A stretch of 64,000 nt of DNA from contig OX442428.1 of the NCBI GenBank assembly GCA_949361645.1, forward strand, positions 1,440,084 to 1,504,083, given 5' to 3'. A program made the translations under genes and the position numbers. Positions 12,634-25,536 of the stretch are shown one piece after another (the first letter of the stretch is position 1; each line of letters starts with the position of its first letter). The DNA comes from Spongilla lacustris (lineage: Eukaryota > Porifera > Demospongiae > Spongillida > Spongillidae). The notes beneath the pieces were generated by a model. It was given only the letters and a program-made list of their open reading frames with translations. It did no database searches and was not told the DNA's origin.

Positions 12634-15552
12634 CAAATTCCAAGCAAATCATGTGTTCTATATTGATTGGAACGCAGTTTGTTTTTTTTTTTTTTTTTAA
12701 TAAGCAATTCATTAATGCTCATATGCTCCATAAATAACAAAATTAAACTCAAATAATGCTCGACATCTTTTAAATTATAATGCTCGAGACCTTTTAAATT
12801 TAATAGAGGTGTTTCATTATGAATTGTTTAGTGCTATAGATACGTACAACGTGAGCGTTTAACACCGCCTTCTTTTCTCCGCCGTTGTACGTTTCCGTCC
12901 GTTTATTGTTTATCTCGTACGCGGTGTATATTTATAGCAACATTACATATATATTCTTTATTATCTACATGCGACTCAATGCCTCACATCAGTACAGCAG
13001 TAACAAATGTAATGTACATGCATGTACAGATGGCAACAGGTTGCGCGGGTTAGCTGTACAACGATGGGCCAGTTAATCTAATTAATTACTGGTGAAATGG
13101 CAACGACTTTTTATAAACGCCTGTCAGACCGGCTATCTTCCAAATGGAATTCATCTTATAGCATGGCTGCGATGCCACCTGTCCTTTTCTCTCCTCCGTT
13201 CAAAGGGGCATGTACCTAGCAGTGTTCCTCTCCCTGTAGAGCTAGTGCACAGTGAATCTAGGTTCATAGAAAGCAACTAGTTTTTTTTTGCTGGCCTTAT
13301 ATGTGGATTGGTCAAACTCAAAGCTGTGTAGATGCTTCTTGCCTTTTGTATACATGCAGTAATTAAAGTTTGACGTAAGTGCAAATAAGCTGACAAGGGT
13401 TACATCACCTGAGCTGTACGAAACTAACACACGTCCAATTGAAGCAGCCGCTAGTTTATAATCTGATAGTACAGCTCCAAGCCTTGCACTGTCTTCATTT
13501 TAAGCGATGCATCAGTATCTTCAAAGATGGTTGGTACATAAGCAGGGGTATCCACCTCATCACACTTACTCCACCAGCAAAACGAACACGGAAAATATAG
13601 TTTCAATTATATATTAGTCTTCTGCAATAAGTATAATTATTAGCAGAAAATATAGAAGGCAAAAAAAAAAAGTTACACAAGCTGCCTGTAAATGTACTGC
13701 CTGTGGATATTTATATAACGATGCACCAGTTCAGTCTGTTTAGGTTCATTGTACTTCTCAGCCTTGAATGGATGAAAGAATGAGGATATAGAGCATTTCG
13801 ATTTTTATAGACCCTATCCTCGGACAAAGCAGCACACATTTTTCACTGATATCCGTTGATTTTTAGGAAATCATTGCTGCCATATGAACTGTATGGTGGT
13901 GGCATACAGATCGACAGTCCATATTCACATTTATTTTGCAATTGCCTTTTGTTGAACCCGGCTGCCCTGTTACTGGAGTTCGGTTTTGAACCGCAGCCAT
14001 AATAGCATGCAGAATAAAATCAGAGAACACTATCATCTTCTTGGAACATGGGCACGCTTACAAAATTTGTCAAACCAAACGTTTTCAATCCATTGGTTTA
14101 AAGTGTGGATGGCTTGAAGACCAAATCAAGATTTCAAACCAATATTTCTAAACGTAACATATTGGTTTGTGGTTTTGTAATTCTCAGTAAATATTGTTTT
14201 CTAGGTAGAGATCAGTTGACCTTATAAATATGGTCATAATGAATTTTTGTTCATGTGTGAAATGAAGGGCATGACATACTGAAGCCAAGTTAATGTAATT
14301 GGTGTAATTTTTCAAAGCTACATGGTCACGTCCCAAAAATACTTTGGTAGCTGTAAACACCTATTTGACATGGTGAATGGGATGGAAAGCATATACGACT
14401 GTATATAGGTTCAAATCACATTTGGCAAACCGTTTTTTTCTAATCCTAAATGACTGGTTCAAACTCCAAACCAATATATATTTTGAAGAGTAAAAACCAG
14501 GCAACAAATCTTGATTTTAACCATCAAAGTAAACTGAGTGTGGTTAGCATCCAACTTACATGTGCATTAGTACCATGCGTGTTGCATGTATAGACTGTTG
14601 TGATCCAGAAGTAAGCTTAGGAAAATTCAATTTAGGCGGATTGGGTGTCCCCCTGTCCGTGGCAGGACATGCACGTTGAGTACATGCATGTATGTACATA
14701 TATAGACCATCTATGTAGAAGCACATTAATTCGTAGAACTTCCACAATCTCCAATAACAGGTAGATGCATATGGTAGGCTGTTGAAAAGTACCAGTGCAC
14801 ATCCATACATGTATAACGTAGTTGTGCATGTGGTTCTGGCATCGGATTGCAACAGACCGCGCAAGATCTTAGAGCTCACAGGAACTGGCATCGGATTGCT
14901 GGCGATATGAGTTGCGGTAGCGCATTCTATACTCCTAGTCCATGCAGGACTTCTGAAATACATCAAATAGGACATACCAAATTAAGCTTTGCGGCTCGAG
15001 GCACACACGCAGAATCGACAGCAAAGAACAGTTACAAACCGAGAAGTCAATCAGTTAAATACAATTCATTTTTTTATGCGCATGATAATACACATACCTG
15101 TAATTATACTTCACGTCAAACTACACCATGAATATAAGAAAACCGTCTACGGCTCTGAAGGCTAGCACCACAATGACACTCTCAGGTCGGTGAACGCGAT
15201 GGGATGAACAGATTTTAGCCCTCCTTCGTAATGAGTCCTTTCCTGGTTTTAGACGCTGGCCATGGATCCAGATATCACAGACTTCGATGCGCACGCATGA
15301 TTAAGCTACCAGGCTGAGGCAGGCTCCTCTTTCTAGTTTGGAATGTTGTTGGAATGCAATTAACGTGACGTCACGGACCGCCGACATTTATTGACTTGTT
15401 TCCCAGATAAGACCCTAGAGCCATCTATACGTACATTTGGGTCTGGGTACGAGACTACCCCACCCCCACCACCCCGGCCCGGGCTACGGGCGCGGCCTGA
15501 AGATGTAGCCTTACCACTCAAATGACCGGAGAGGGGCACCCCTCCCGCCCAG

Positions 15553-15620
15553 CTAGGGGGCATAGGGGAGCGCTGTAAGCTCCCCCATCGGGGTCTGGGG
15601 CAGAGCCCCAGAAGCCAACG
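15553..15620 (+). repeat. Dispersed repeat containing GGGGTCTGGGGCAGAGCCC
   Basis: CTAGGGGGCATAGGGGAGCG followed by TGTAAGCTCC and GGGGTCTGGGGCAGAGCCC occurs here. In inverse orientation it recurs at about 20866-20930 and, in copy B, 38134-38198. Three related copies in one window show a dispersed family of unknown class. Confidence 0.6.
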
Positions 15621-16169
15621 CTTTTTGCGTTGAAAGACTCAGAAAACTACGCAAAAAAGCGAGGCCTTTTAATATTAAAGTCAGTAGTACCTAGGCTATA
15701 TTGTTTAAAAAAGGTTACTACAGCCTTGGTGTAGTTGGTAGGTGGACGCTGGGAATTTTAATGCTAGCAAAAAAAGGATCTCCTTAATTTATATTTATAT
15801 AGCGTTCGGTATCAGTTAAACTTGTAGCTTCAAAACATGCACAGCGATTAAGCTCAGTTTCTATATGTTCGACGCGCCGATCTTTTCTAAATGCATGCGT
15901 ATTCATACTAGCTTATAATTGGCCCTCCGGAACCCCCTTCTCCCTTTCCAGCGCGGCACTGTTTCGTGTCCGTGCACTGGTACGCAAGATATTCATAATA
16001 CAATAGCATTTAATGACCATCAATTTTGCTGGTTAATTCCGAGATCGCACTACATGCAAGATGTAACAATAGCAGCCCGTTGTTGCCTCTGTACTTCGCG
16101 TGGCAATTAGCAATTTTCGCTTCGATGCCATCACAAGTGCGTAGTAATACCATGCATAGGTTGAATAAG

Positions 16170-16200
<31 letters not shown>

Positions 16201-16240
16201 TCCCAAAGGCCCCCCCCCCCCCCCCCCCCCCCGGGGACGC
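16170..16240. repeat. Adjacent poly-G and poly-C tracts
   Basis: A GT run leads into G17, then AATCCCAAAGG, then about C24, then GGGG. The G and C tracts can pair as a hairpin, or the G tract can form a quadruplex. Homopolymer lengths here are prone to sequencing error. Confidence 0.8.
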
Positions 16241-19200
16241 CCATGGCCACTCTATACAGCACATCTCAGTGGCGAAGGCGGATTGCGTATCTATTCCGCC
16301 TCTCCACCTATTCCCGCTATTGTACATCGCAGTATTCCCAGTAACACAGGAGCTACACACATACAACATGAATAAAACCTAACTAACTATACAAGATATT
16401 AAAATTTTTCGCCCTTGTGGGGTATTATTGATTGTTGTAATAAAGCACTCCGTTTGAATCGCTATGCCTTCCGAACAATTAATGTTATTGCAATTGGCTT
16501 CCTATTTTGAACGCATCATACCACATCATGTGTCTATGGTAAAATATATTTTCGCCCCTTTTACCCTACATGCAGAACATATACAGAAAACGTTAACCGT
16601 ATAGTATAGGCACTGCTGAATTTTTTTTTAACGCTCAAAGGATTATACTATTATTATCGTTAGAAAGAGGAAAAAAAAAAAAAAAAAAGCTGCGCTAAAC
16701 AGTATATCTGGCGTCACGGTAGCATCTTTAACACCGGAGTCAAAGTGACAACTTTTTTAGTACAGCGGTCAATGCGTAAAAACTACATGCTAGGAATAAC
16801 AAAGCATAGGCTTGTCATTCCGTATAAGATACCAAACGTTCCATACTGATAAGTGGTTCTGATTTAGGTAAGACTTAAACTGAAAGGCTTTTCACTAAAA
16901 AATATATTTTTTCATTACATGTATCTTTTCAGATTGTGAACAAAAAAACTGACCGCAGCATACAAGCACAAAATCATTTAGCATTGAAGAATATCATTTT
17001 CATCGGCCACAAACACTAAACCACCAGTTAAATAGTCCAAGAACAAGTCAATAACCGTAATTGTATTATCAATTCCTTATTCTTCAGATTCATCCATGCA
17101 TCACCCAATATTTAATTGTTACCCGGTAGTTTTGGTAACTTGCTTTATCTTTAAAAAAAAAACAAAAACATGCCCCATTGTATAGTACATTGGTGAAATT
17201 TACATGCCACCTGTGATTTAAGTTAAATTAGTAAATACTCTGGAAATGAAGGTTTACTGCTCCTGTGGAATAATATATATTTTGCAAGGTGTATAGTCAT
17301 TTTATGAGGCTATAAGCATGCAACTATAACTCTATAAGGTACTAACACTCACAGGTACACTTGAACACCATACAGGGTCTTTACGAAAGAAGCAAAGGAA
17401 TGAACATAATTTTTAAATAGGATTATCAATCTAAATTAATTTATGAATATACAAAACCAAATACCAAATGCTTTATTAAAATTCAATTATATTTTACAGT
17501 TCAAAAGATAAGATCAAATACCTTGCAATTAATTAATTTGACACAGAAATGTACGACAAATTTTAAATAATTCGAAGATTTATAATCTAAAGAATAGCTG
17601 TGAAAAAAGTTTGAAAAATTGGTGTTTTACTAGTTTAATATTCAAAATAACAAATCAAACTTGAAAATGCTAAAGGCCACTACAATTGTAATTAACTTTG
17701 AGTTATAGTAACGCACTATTACATGATCTAATACACAATCAAATTATTGTATTTTTTTACTTCATTTAATCATGGAGTAATTAGTGATGGTTATTAAAAT
17801 TAGTTATCCATAACAGCTTCAATCTTAAAAACTTTAAAGCTAATTACGGTTTTTAATTTTAATAACTCACTATTGAACTCAGTAACTTGAAATCAGTGCT
17901 GTTCCACTGCATACTAAGATCTTGCGTTACTTATTAGTAGTTATTAAAATCAATTATCTCTAACCGTAATCTTGAATAATGTTGATAATAGAGGGCTTTG
18001 AATATTTTGATTTATGAGGGCTTTGATACAATTCCTTAACCGCTTACAATAACTTAAATCTAATTGGATTGTTAGTATTTGCCTAACTTCTGCAACATAG
18101 GTTAAAGAAATCAAGCAGTTAATTAATTTCAATCCTGTTATAGTGATGTAAAAGCGTTGCGTTCTTTCGTGAAGATCCTGTATAGTAGTTTTTATTGGTA
18201 GTATGTATAAAGGCCCTCCCCTGGCTGACTACCAGGTATGGCTGTTGAATGATTGACGTCGACAATGTTGATCAATGGTTTATATATTCTGCAATCTACG
18301 TCATTAGCGCCAGCTGACTAACGAGTTCTGAAAGCGCCTTGCTTTTGCTACCTCTTTGAGATCTTACTCTAATAGTATAATAGAGGTGACTTATCACGCT
18401 TTCGGATTTACCCGATTGGTCTTGCCGTGATTCTTGTTTCACTAGTGCTTGCTTCATCAGGAGAATGGTCCATTCGGGATGCCAAACTGCACTGGTTCTG
18501 AAAAGAACCCGTGGCGCTTGACGCGGATAACTCGTCGTACAATCACTGTCTGTCAATGCTATCTGTAGCACGACACCCTCACTGACGTCACGTATATCTA
18601 ATACATTTACTGAAGAATCCTAACATTGAATACAATTCCTACTTATTATGGTTAGCAAACATGCAATAAATTATATGGTCTTAAGTATGACGCTAAGCAG
18701 CACTCTTATCAAAACCTTATAAAAAACAAACTAACTTCAAACAAATAGGACTTACGAGTTGAAACATTCCATATATAAAAGCTACCTTTTATCTGGCTTT
18801 CTATAAAACAAAAATGAGCTTTGAAGTCGAACTCTTTGTTGAGTTGTAACTTGTAAGGCAAGAAATGTAGCATGAAGATAACTTAATATTATGAATCAGC
18901 TAGCCTCAGATAAAAAATGATGCTTTTTTAGATCCCAGTGTATAGCACCTATCAGACCAATGTCAGATGTTCTGTAAGTGGCGCATCGTAGAAGGTACCC
19001 GGCGCTTCGTCAAACCTTCTCGAAACTTTGTAGAAAGACAGAAGGATAATTATCTAGAGGGGAGATTACTTACCTTTGATGGGACGCAGCATTTTAGAGT
19101 CGAAAATCGTGGGCAGAAAACTGCATTCGATTTGAACAACATACGGGGAATGTTTTAAAACTTAAAAACTAGTCTGGTCTATTGTTTAGGCATTCGGCAG

Positions 19201-21204
19201 TCATTCGGAATGCATAGTAAGCCATGGTGAAGTAACCGTTAGTAAGTTATAGTGAATTAACGGAGAACTTCATATATATAAACGAAGGGCCATTTTTATT
19301 TATTTATTTTTAAAAATAAAATTGGTGATGTAGGATTTGTAGACAGCAAAAAGTATGGAAACAAGGTACATGTACATTCATTTAAAGCAACTTCAGTCAG
19401 GCAGGTACATGTAGATGCTAAAAAATGTAGGTTGCAATACATTAACATCACCTCCCCAGGTAACAAAGGCAAATGATCACACTCCAAATTCCAACAATGT
19501 GCATTTAAAGTGCATTAGTGCTGCAGCAGTGGGGCATAACTATTCAAGAGCTTCATAAGTGTTGGTCAGCAAGTATCTCGAAAAAGTGATGTACAACTTC
19601 CTGAACCAAAGACACTGACTGGCATGGGCATACATTGCCCTCTAAAAAAACATACACACACCAAAGTCAGTTGGAGTGTGCTGTTAGCAATTGAACTCAC
19701 CCTGGCTGTGATGTATTGAGGGAGACTAGAGATAACATGAAACCTACAAAAAAAGGTGTTACAGATTGTGCTCCACCACTCCCATTCATATTACCATGAA
19801 CATCTGCTTCGAGGTAAATCCAAAAATATGGAATACTTTCTGAACACATTTGTCGTCTTCAGAAGTAGTATCTGGTTGACTCCAACTGTTGCCATGACAT
19901 CATTAGGTGTGCAGTGCAAAAAATAATATTTAACGTGTAAACCAACAAGATGTACTCTATAGGAAACACAAGCACAAACCTGATACCAGCTGCTGTTCTT
20001 TGCACAGCTGCCTAATGTTAAGGGAGAAGGATGGTGACAGGGGTGTTTGGAAGTAAGCAACATTCTCAACACCTAAATATATACATATATGCCAGTAATG
20101 CAAGCCATGGCATTCAGTTAGTGATGCTACTACTACATGCAGTAACATTACACAATGTGTTTAATATGTGCAAACAGGAATAGTAGTAATATATGATATT
20201 GCCATCGTCACAAACAATACGATTTCTACACCTCCATAATCCAGGTGCGGATCATCTACCATGTACACTTTACCATGGTCCTGTGACCACACCCCCATTT
20301 AAATATTAATCAAAGGTATCCAAGGTATCCAAGTACGCATGTTTGATAACTCGGTGATCTTATCCACTTTTAATTAGCTTGTTCTTTCCAGTTCCAATTG
20401 TTGCCCGTTGCTACCTGTTGCCCGCATTGGTGCATATTACACAATTTTGATTTCTGTGAATACATGCATGCATTATTAATTAATTAATTATTTTATTTTA
20501 ATCACCATGGCTCGCACTACAATTTGTATTCATTAATTCATGCTTAGTTGCAGTGCCAGCCTTAATGGATGAAGTGTTTCCAAATGTAAAAAACTGCAAT
20601 GTGCATTTAATTGAAAGCTCCCAATACAGTTGCTGCAGTGCGTTGCATCACTTAATTGCAGTGATTCGATTTCAGCCATTAAAAAATTGCTTCTCATGCA
20701 TAAACAACTTATTATTTTTTGCATATGTAATATTCATATTTTACAATTACATTATTTAAGTGCCTAGGGCTGCCAAATATCTAAGATAGGCACTGCTAGG
20801 TCATAATACAAAGTGCTGAAATTCCATATGATTCTGAAAAGCAATAATAATAACTTGCAAGCCCTTTTGGGCTCTGCCCCAGACCCCGTTGGAGGAGCTT
20901 ACAGCATTCCTCCCCAATACTCCCTAGCTGGTGGCCGAGGGTAGTTCCATGTATATTGGTAAACCCCAATCCCCCACCATATTTCCTGGATCTGCCAATG
21001 ATAAAGGTGGACCCCAACTTAGGTGTGGTGTTTTGAACCTGTGCTGAAAATTAATTATGAATGATGTTAGGAGGTCTAGAGAATGGTTTGGTACATTTAC
21101 ATACCCACCCTGCCTAAATGCCAATATTACTGAGGTGTGGCATCTACATTGGCATCAATGTGTAGCAGCTGATGATTATTGGCAAGTACATCATTGTTGC
21201 ATAA

Positions 21205-21668
21205 TTATAGTTGCCAACCGTCCTGGAATGTCCAGGACAGTCCCGGATTTCATACCGTTGTCCCGGATGGCCCATCTGTCCCGGAATTCTACCGTAGATC
21301 CATTCTAGTTGGGCGAGGGCACGCCAACTAGATCTGTTCAGTCACACACCCAATTCGTTAGACCACTCCCCTGCGATGAAATCCCCATTAGTGATTGCAT
21401 TGCACTGATTCCCTAGCTCGGGTACATGTACGGTCGCGGAGCCCCACCCTCGCACCTGGAGCGAGGGTGGGGCTCCACGAGACTAGTACAATATTATTAA
21501 TCGACATAATTGCTCAATATTATAATGTAATAAAGTGCCACACTGTCAAATTTGTCATTTTAAATATCATGCTGCATCACGGCAGGCGAAATGATGTGAA
21601 AAAAGTGGGTGTGGTATGTGGTGTGGCTTCCGGTCCCAGAATTATTTATCAAAAAGCTGGCAACTATG
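21205..21668. mobile_element. Possible short DNA transposon with AGTTGCCAAC ends
   Basis: The left edge reads ATAGTTGCCAACCGTCC and the right edge is the inverse of CATAGTTGCCAGC, giving imperfect terminal repeats about 460 bp apart. The left part holds repeated TCCCGGA words. It lies in a PIG-L intron and is shared with copy B (38473-38937), so it predates the duplication. A clear target duplication was not found. Confidence 0.4.
21439..21476. repeat. Perfect hairpin GAGCCCCACCCTCGC
   Basis: GAGCCCCACCCTCGC, an 8-nt loop, and the exact inverse. In copy B (about 38707-38744) the right arm carries compensating-free changes, so the pairing is not conserved. Confidence 0.7.
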
Positions 21669-22489
21669 CATAATCTCGTGTGAATGATCCAAGTTCACAT
21701 CCTTCAAGGGTGTGTAAGGTTAGAGGTGTGCTCAATACTTCCCTTCTCATTCTCATTGCATTAAACAACATGCTTCTAAGTAAGCACTGTAGTTTCAACC
21801 CATAATGGAAGTCATTTTGTACTCACAAATAATTTACTATCTGTTAGCCAGGCTAGGCTGAAGTAACTTCTCTCAGGGATATTTTAACTCCAATACAGTG
21901 GACAGCATTGAAATGTTTGCTGGAGGGAGGTGAAGTGACCTCTTTAAAATTTTTTGTTTAGAAGCAGTCAAAGGACGTTACCAGTCAAAGATTTTGCAAA
22001 AGGAATTGTGGGCTCCAAAGGACTAGATGTACCAGTAAGCATTATATTTAACCAATACACAAATTATTAGATTTAAATTGAAAATACAGTCCAAACAACA
22101 ACTCTAATGTGGCTACATGTAACTACATGTAGGAAACACTAACTGATGTGGACAAATGTACGGGATGGCTTGTGTGTACCTAGCTGCTGCTTGGTATCAC
22201 TGTATGCAAGAAACGGCCTACCAAACTGTTTGGTACCATTGTAAGGGATGGCTTGGTCTGTCTGTATCTAGTTGTATGGTACGGCATAACTTGGCCCTGA
22301 GTAAGTACTGATACCCAGAAGGGTTCCCAAACCAGACCTTTTACATACAGTACCAAACAGCTACATGTACATGTAGGTAAGCCTTCTCTTACAAACGGTA
22401 CCAAACAGAGAAAAATAAATAATAGAGGGATAGTATTTCACCAATATGGTATGTAAGTGCATAGGTAGGTGTGTGTGTATGTGTGTACA

Positions 22490-22490
22490 C

Positions 22491-22544
<54 letters not shown>
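22490..22544. repeat. (GT)n microsatellite in PIG-L intron
   Basis: About 24 GT units. The copy B locus (39772-39791) has far fewer. Confidence 0.95.
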
Positions 22545-23039
22545 ACAGATCATGGAGTTAAAATAACATTTTCCACCTTTAGCCTGTCTTCCGGTTTTAT
22601 TAATGAGCTGCAAAGTGCTTGAACAACTTGATGCCCAATGGTTTAAGTGATAAAAACTTCAGTTGGAAGTTCTTTATACATGTACATAGGCCCACAGATA
22701 AGAATGCAAAAAAGGCAAAAACTTTAGCTGACATACTTGGCAAAATAACAAGAATTGAGACTAGAGAAGAGAACTCAACCTTTCAACCCACAATGCATGT
22801 ACACACCCAAATGTATGGGTGCCCAACATACTACAGTCCTCACAATACAGTGCTGTATATGGCAATGTGGTTTGGATGACCAGAAACACCATGAGAGTCA
22901 AATGTTACAATCTGCATGGTGGAGAAAGAACCAAGGATAGAGAGAGGTGAGGGAATGTAGTGGAGGACATCAAATAAAGGAAGAGGGAGGAAGGGAGGGA
23001 GGTACAAGATAGAAGAAATGAGGACAGGGAAAGAAGGGC

Positions 23040-23185
23040 GGGAAAGGAGAGAGGCGGAGAGGAGAGAGGGGGAGAGGAGAGAGGCTGAGAGGAGAGAGGG
23101 GGAGAGGAGAGAGGCTGTGAGGAGAGAGGGGGAGAGGAGAGAGGGGGAGAGGAGAGAGGGGGAGAGGAGAGAGGGGAAAGGCAAG
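23040..23185. repeat. 15-bp minisatellite, short allele (PIG-L intron 3)
   Basis: About ten copies of AGAGGAGAGAGGGGG with G-to-CT variants. On the gene strand it is a pyrimidine tract. The copy B allele (40330-41225) has about 60 units. Confidence 0.95.
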
Positions 23186-23913
23186 AGAAGGAAAGGAGAG
23201 GGAGGAAAAGGGATGGCTAGTGAGGGAAATGGTAAGAGAGGAGGGAAAGAAGAAAGGGACAGGCTAGAGAGAAAGTCCAAGGAAGAGGTGAAAAAGTGAG
23301 AGGGTGGGTAGGTGACAGCTAACTTTCTGTATCGCATGCTTCTTCACAGCTGCAAGGATGTGTTTGGCAATGGCTCCAGTTGGCCAGCACACACCAGGAC
23401 CATCCTGGAGCTGCCTGGGAAAGGAAGACACAGCACACACTCATTACACATTATTCTATTGTCCATGTATTGGCACACTTTGAGCCTCAGAGCACTCAAA
23501 GTTCCGAGAAGCTGCAAAACTGTTTACCCATTTACCTTGAAGTTGTTAATTTGAAAAAAAAAAGAGGGAGAGAAAAGCGAAGGATTCACACGGCTACCGT
23601 AAGGATGGTGGTCAGAAGCCACAAACTGCCACTCTACCACACTATCTCCACGGATAATAAAAGCTGACTGCCCCTCATAATAACAGTTACCTCTGCATGT
23701 ACATGTACTGTCAAGCTCCTGTTCTCACGTGGTGCTACTTATTACCTGTACATCACCTTATATCTTTATTATAAAAAGACCACTTGTATACATTGTACAG
23801 AGCACCCCCCTCCAAGTCCACAGCTTATATCCCTGCCAACTGACACTTCTGACTTACACATAGTAAATGGGTTAATGATGGCAATGACAGCTACAATAGG
23901 TTAGCCAGATGTC

Positions 23914-23917
23914 ACCC

Positions 23918-23970
<53 letters not shown>

Positions 23971-24162
23971 CGGAGGGAGGGAGGGAGGGAGGGAGGGAGG
24001 GAGGGAGGGAGGGAGGGAGGGAGGGAGAGGGAGGGAGGGAGGGAGAGGGAGGGAGGGAGGGAGGGAGGGAGAGGGAGGGAGGGAGGGAGGGAGAGGGAGG
24101 GAGGGAGGGAGGGAGAGGGAGGGAGGGAGAGGGAGGGAGGGAGAGGGAGGGAGGGAAGATGG
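23914..24162. repeat. (GACA)n followed by (GGGA)n
   Basis: Fourteen or so GACA units pass into about 190 bp of GGGA with GAGA interruptions. Homology between copies A and B ends inside this tract, so it marks the breakpoint or join. Confidence 0.95.
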
Positions 24163-24938
24163 AGGGAGAGTAACAATTCTATGCAGCAAGTCCCCATATG
24201 ACCCAACCAATAACAATATATGTTACTTAAGTTTCTACATCTACAAGATATAAAATTGGTGATGTAAGATTTCAGTTAAGGAAACAAGCTATTATGGAAA
24301 TGATACATAAAAATATTACAGACCTACATTATAAAAATCTACCTGCCTGAACTTGCCAAGTAAATACCCCCTAGCTGTGAGTGTTAACAGTTCCCTTGTG
24401 GGGAGGGGAAGGGTGGGGGGGGGGGGGGGGGATCCACATTTTATGGTTTCTAAAGCTGATAAAATCTGTTGTGGGCTACAGTGGTGTTCACTAAAAGAGG
24501 GGGGAAATGCAATGATGCACATTTTTGATAATATCTCATGAATGGTATATAATTGTATCATGCCAATTACATTTTTAGATTCAGCATCTACTTCTGAACA
24601 GAGTACATTCACTTTAAAACTTGTAAACAAAACACAGTAAACAACTGCTGGTCAGGTTGGATGTTCAAGGCTATAACTCCTCTATACTTTGCAGTTAAGC
24701 TACCAATTATTTTTTGTATGTACCCAATACAGGTGAGTACCTATAGTGTTGTGTTGAGCCTTTAAGTCTCACCGCTCGCTGTGGAGATCGGTAGGAAAGT
24801 ATCGCTTTTCAGAGGGAGGCGGGGTCTTCATATGAATTCGGACAAATTAGTTTGACTTAAGGATTAAAATTGACTTTTTCTAAATGAGAGGTCTCTGGGG
24901 TATCAATATAATTTCTTGGCAGCTTGCTATCGGCATTA
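24163..24938. other. Unique non-coding stretch
   Basis: It contains a G-rich tract at 24404-24431 and no recognised gene. The words AAATTGGTGATGTAAGATTT near 24252 resemble AAATTGGTGATGTAGGATTT at 19318. Confidence 0.5.
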
Positions 24939-24940
24939 AA

Positions 24941-25218
24941 CAATCCATGATATGTTAAAAAGCTTAACATTGAAAGCCATTTTCACCCGTTTTTAGGATT
25001 TCTCCGTATATCATAGTAAATGTGTAGCATATAATCATGATATTTGCATTTGTACTTATTCTATCAAGTACTCTACACGTAGAAATGCTTTTAAAAGTTA
25101 CGTACACGCAAATACTATGATTCTTTACTACATGTTTACTGTGATATACGGAGAAATCCTAAAAACGGGTGAAAAATGGCTTTCAATGTTAAGCTTTTTA
25201 ACATTTCATGGATTGTTT
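24941..25218. mobile_element. Fold-back MITE-like element
   Basis: AACAATCCATGATATGTTAA at the left is mirrored by the inverse of AACAATCCATGAAATGTTAA at the right. The arms stay complementary for about 125 bp each, leaving a small loop. TA flanks both sides, as expected for a Tc1/mariner-type insertion. It lies in the remnant 3' intron of the isovaleryl-CoA dehydrogenase gene. Confidence 0.65.
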
Positions 25219-25536
25219 ACACCACCCACACACACATTAGCAAAGTCAGTTCTTGGCAATGCCACAACCATGTCATAACAAAAGATTACATTTCTGTGGC
25301 CACCAGCTGTCTGGGATTGAGCCTACAACTACACCATCTTGCCCACTGTGGCAGCTTGAGGTTAGGGCCAGCCATATGGACCAAGCTTGAGGTTAGGGCC
25401 AGCCATATGGATCAAGCTGCAGTTGATTCGCAACAGCTGGTAAATCAAATTGACCTCAATTACAAGATCTCAATATTGTAACCTTATAGCAGAATAAGCG
25501 GGTGAGAATACGGACACACAGCTTGGGAAGGTGACG
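25219..25536. other. Short unique stretch with local duplication
   Basis: AAGCTTGAGGTTAGGGCCAG and following GCCATATGGA occur twice in tandem near 25350-25415. No gene is seen. Confidence 0.5.

Larger units (their letters stand above)
8880..12945. repeat. Duplicated segment, copy A, part 3 (cystine-knot gene and upstream region)
   Basis: Matches 31214-36050 from ATGCATGCGCTCC to TTTATCTCGTA. Between 8960 and 10770 there is no gene. It holds a G24 tract near 9200-9222, many ATGCAT words and a GCCGGCATGACGTCATGCAG palindromic stretch near 9608. The segment contains the cystine-knot gene at 10835-12633. Confidence 0.85.
12946..19334. other. 6.4 kb stretch present only in copy A, no confident gene
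   Basis: Copy B has an unrelated 0.55 kb (36055-36610) here. The stretch contains a dispersed repeat at 15553-15620 and a G/C hairpin at 16180-16240, with AT-rich sequence from 16.4 to 19.3 kb. The open frames at 13092-13280, 14556-14975 and 18967-19158 lack recognised motifs. I call no gene. Confidence 0.5.
19540..23414 (-). pseudogene. PIGL: PIG-L exons 3-8, copy A, lacking the first two exons
   Basis: Minus-strand exons at 23324-23414, 22844-22911, 19980-20011, 19795-19885, 19701-19743 and 19540-19641 match copy B in length, phase and splice sites. They carry GVSGHPNH (the second catalytic His motif of the LmbE/PIG-L family), TTNVFRKYS and the C-terminal WFRKLYITFSRYLL. Exons 1-2, which hold the AHPDDE metal-binding motif, are absent; upstream lie isovaleryl-CoA dehydrogenase exons instead. 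All six exonic differences I noted from copy B are synonymous, which is odd for a long-dead copy and hints at an allele or assembly effect. As drawn, it cannot encode an active enzyme. Confidence 0.8.
19335..24010. repeat. Duplicated segment, copy A, part 4 (PIG-L 3' exons)
   Basis: Near-identical to 36615-42010 with scattered substitutions and length changes in simple repeats. Homology starts at AAAAAGTATGGAAACAAGGT and ends inside the (GACA)n/(GGGA)n tract. It contains PIG-L exons 3-8 and their introns. Confidence 0.9.

Noticed and set aside
14556..14975. 139-codon minus-strand open frame
   Set aside because: No recognisable motif or signal, and it lies in repeat-rich copy A-only DNA.
18967..19158. 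63-codon plus-strand open frame
   Set aside because: Too short and without family resemblance; it may be an old transposon fragment.
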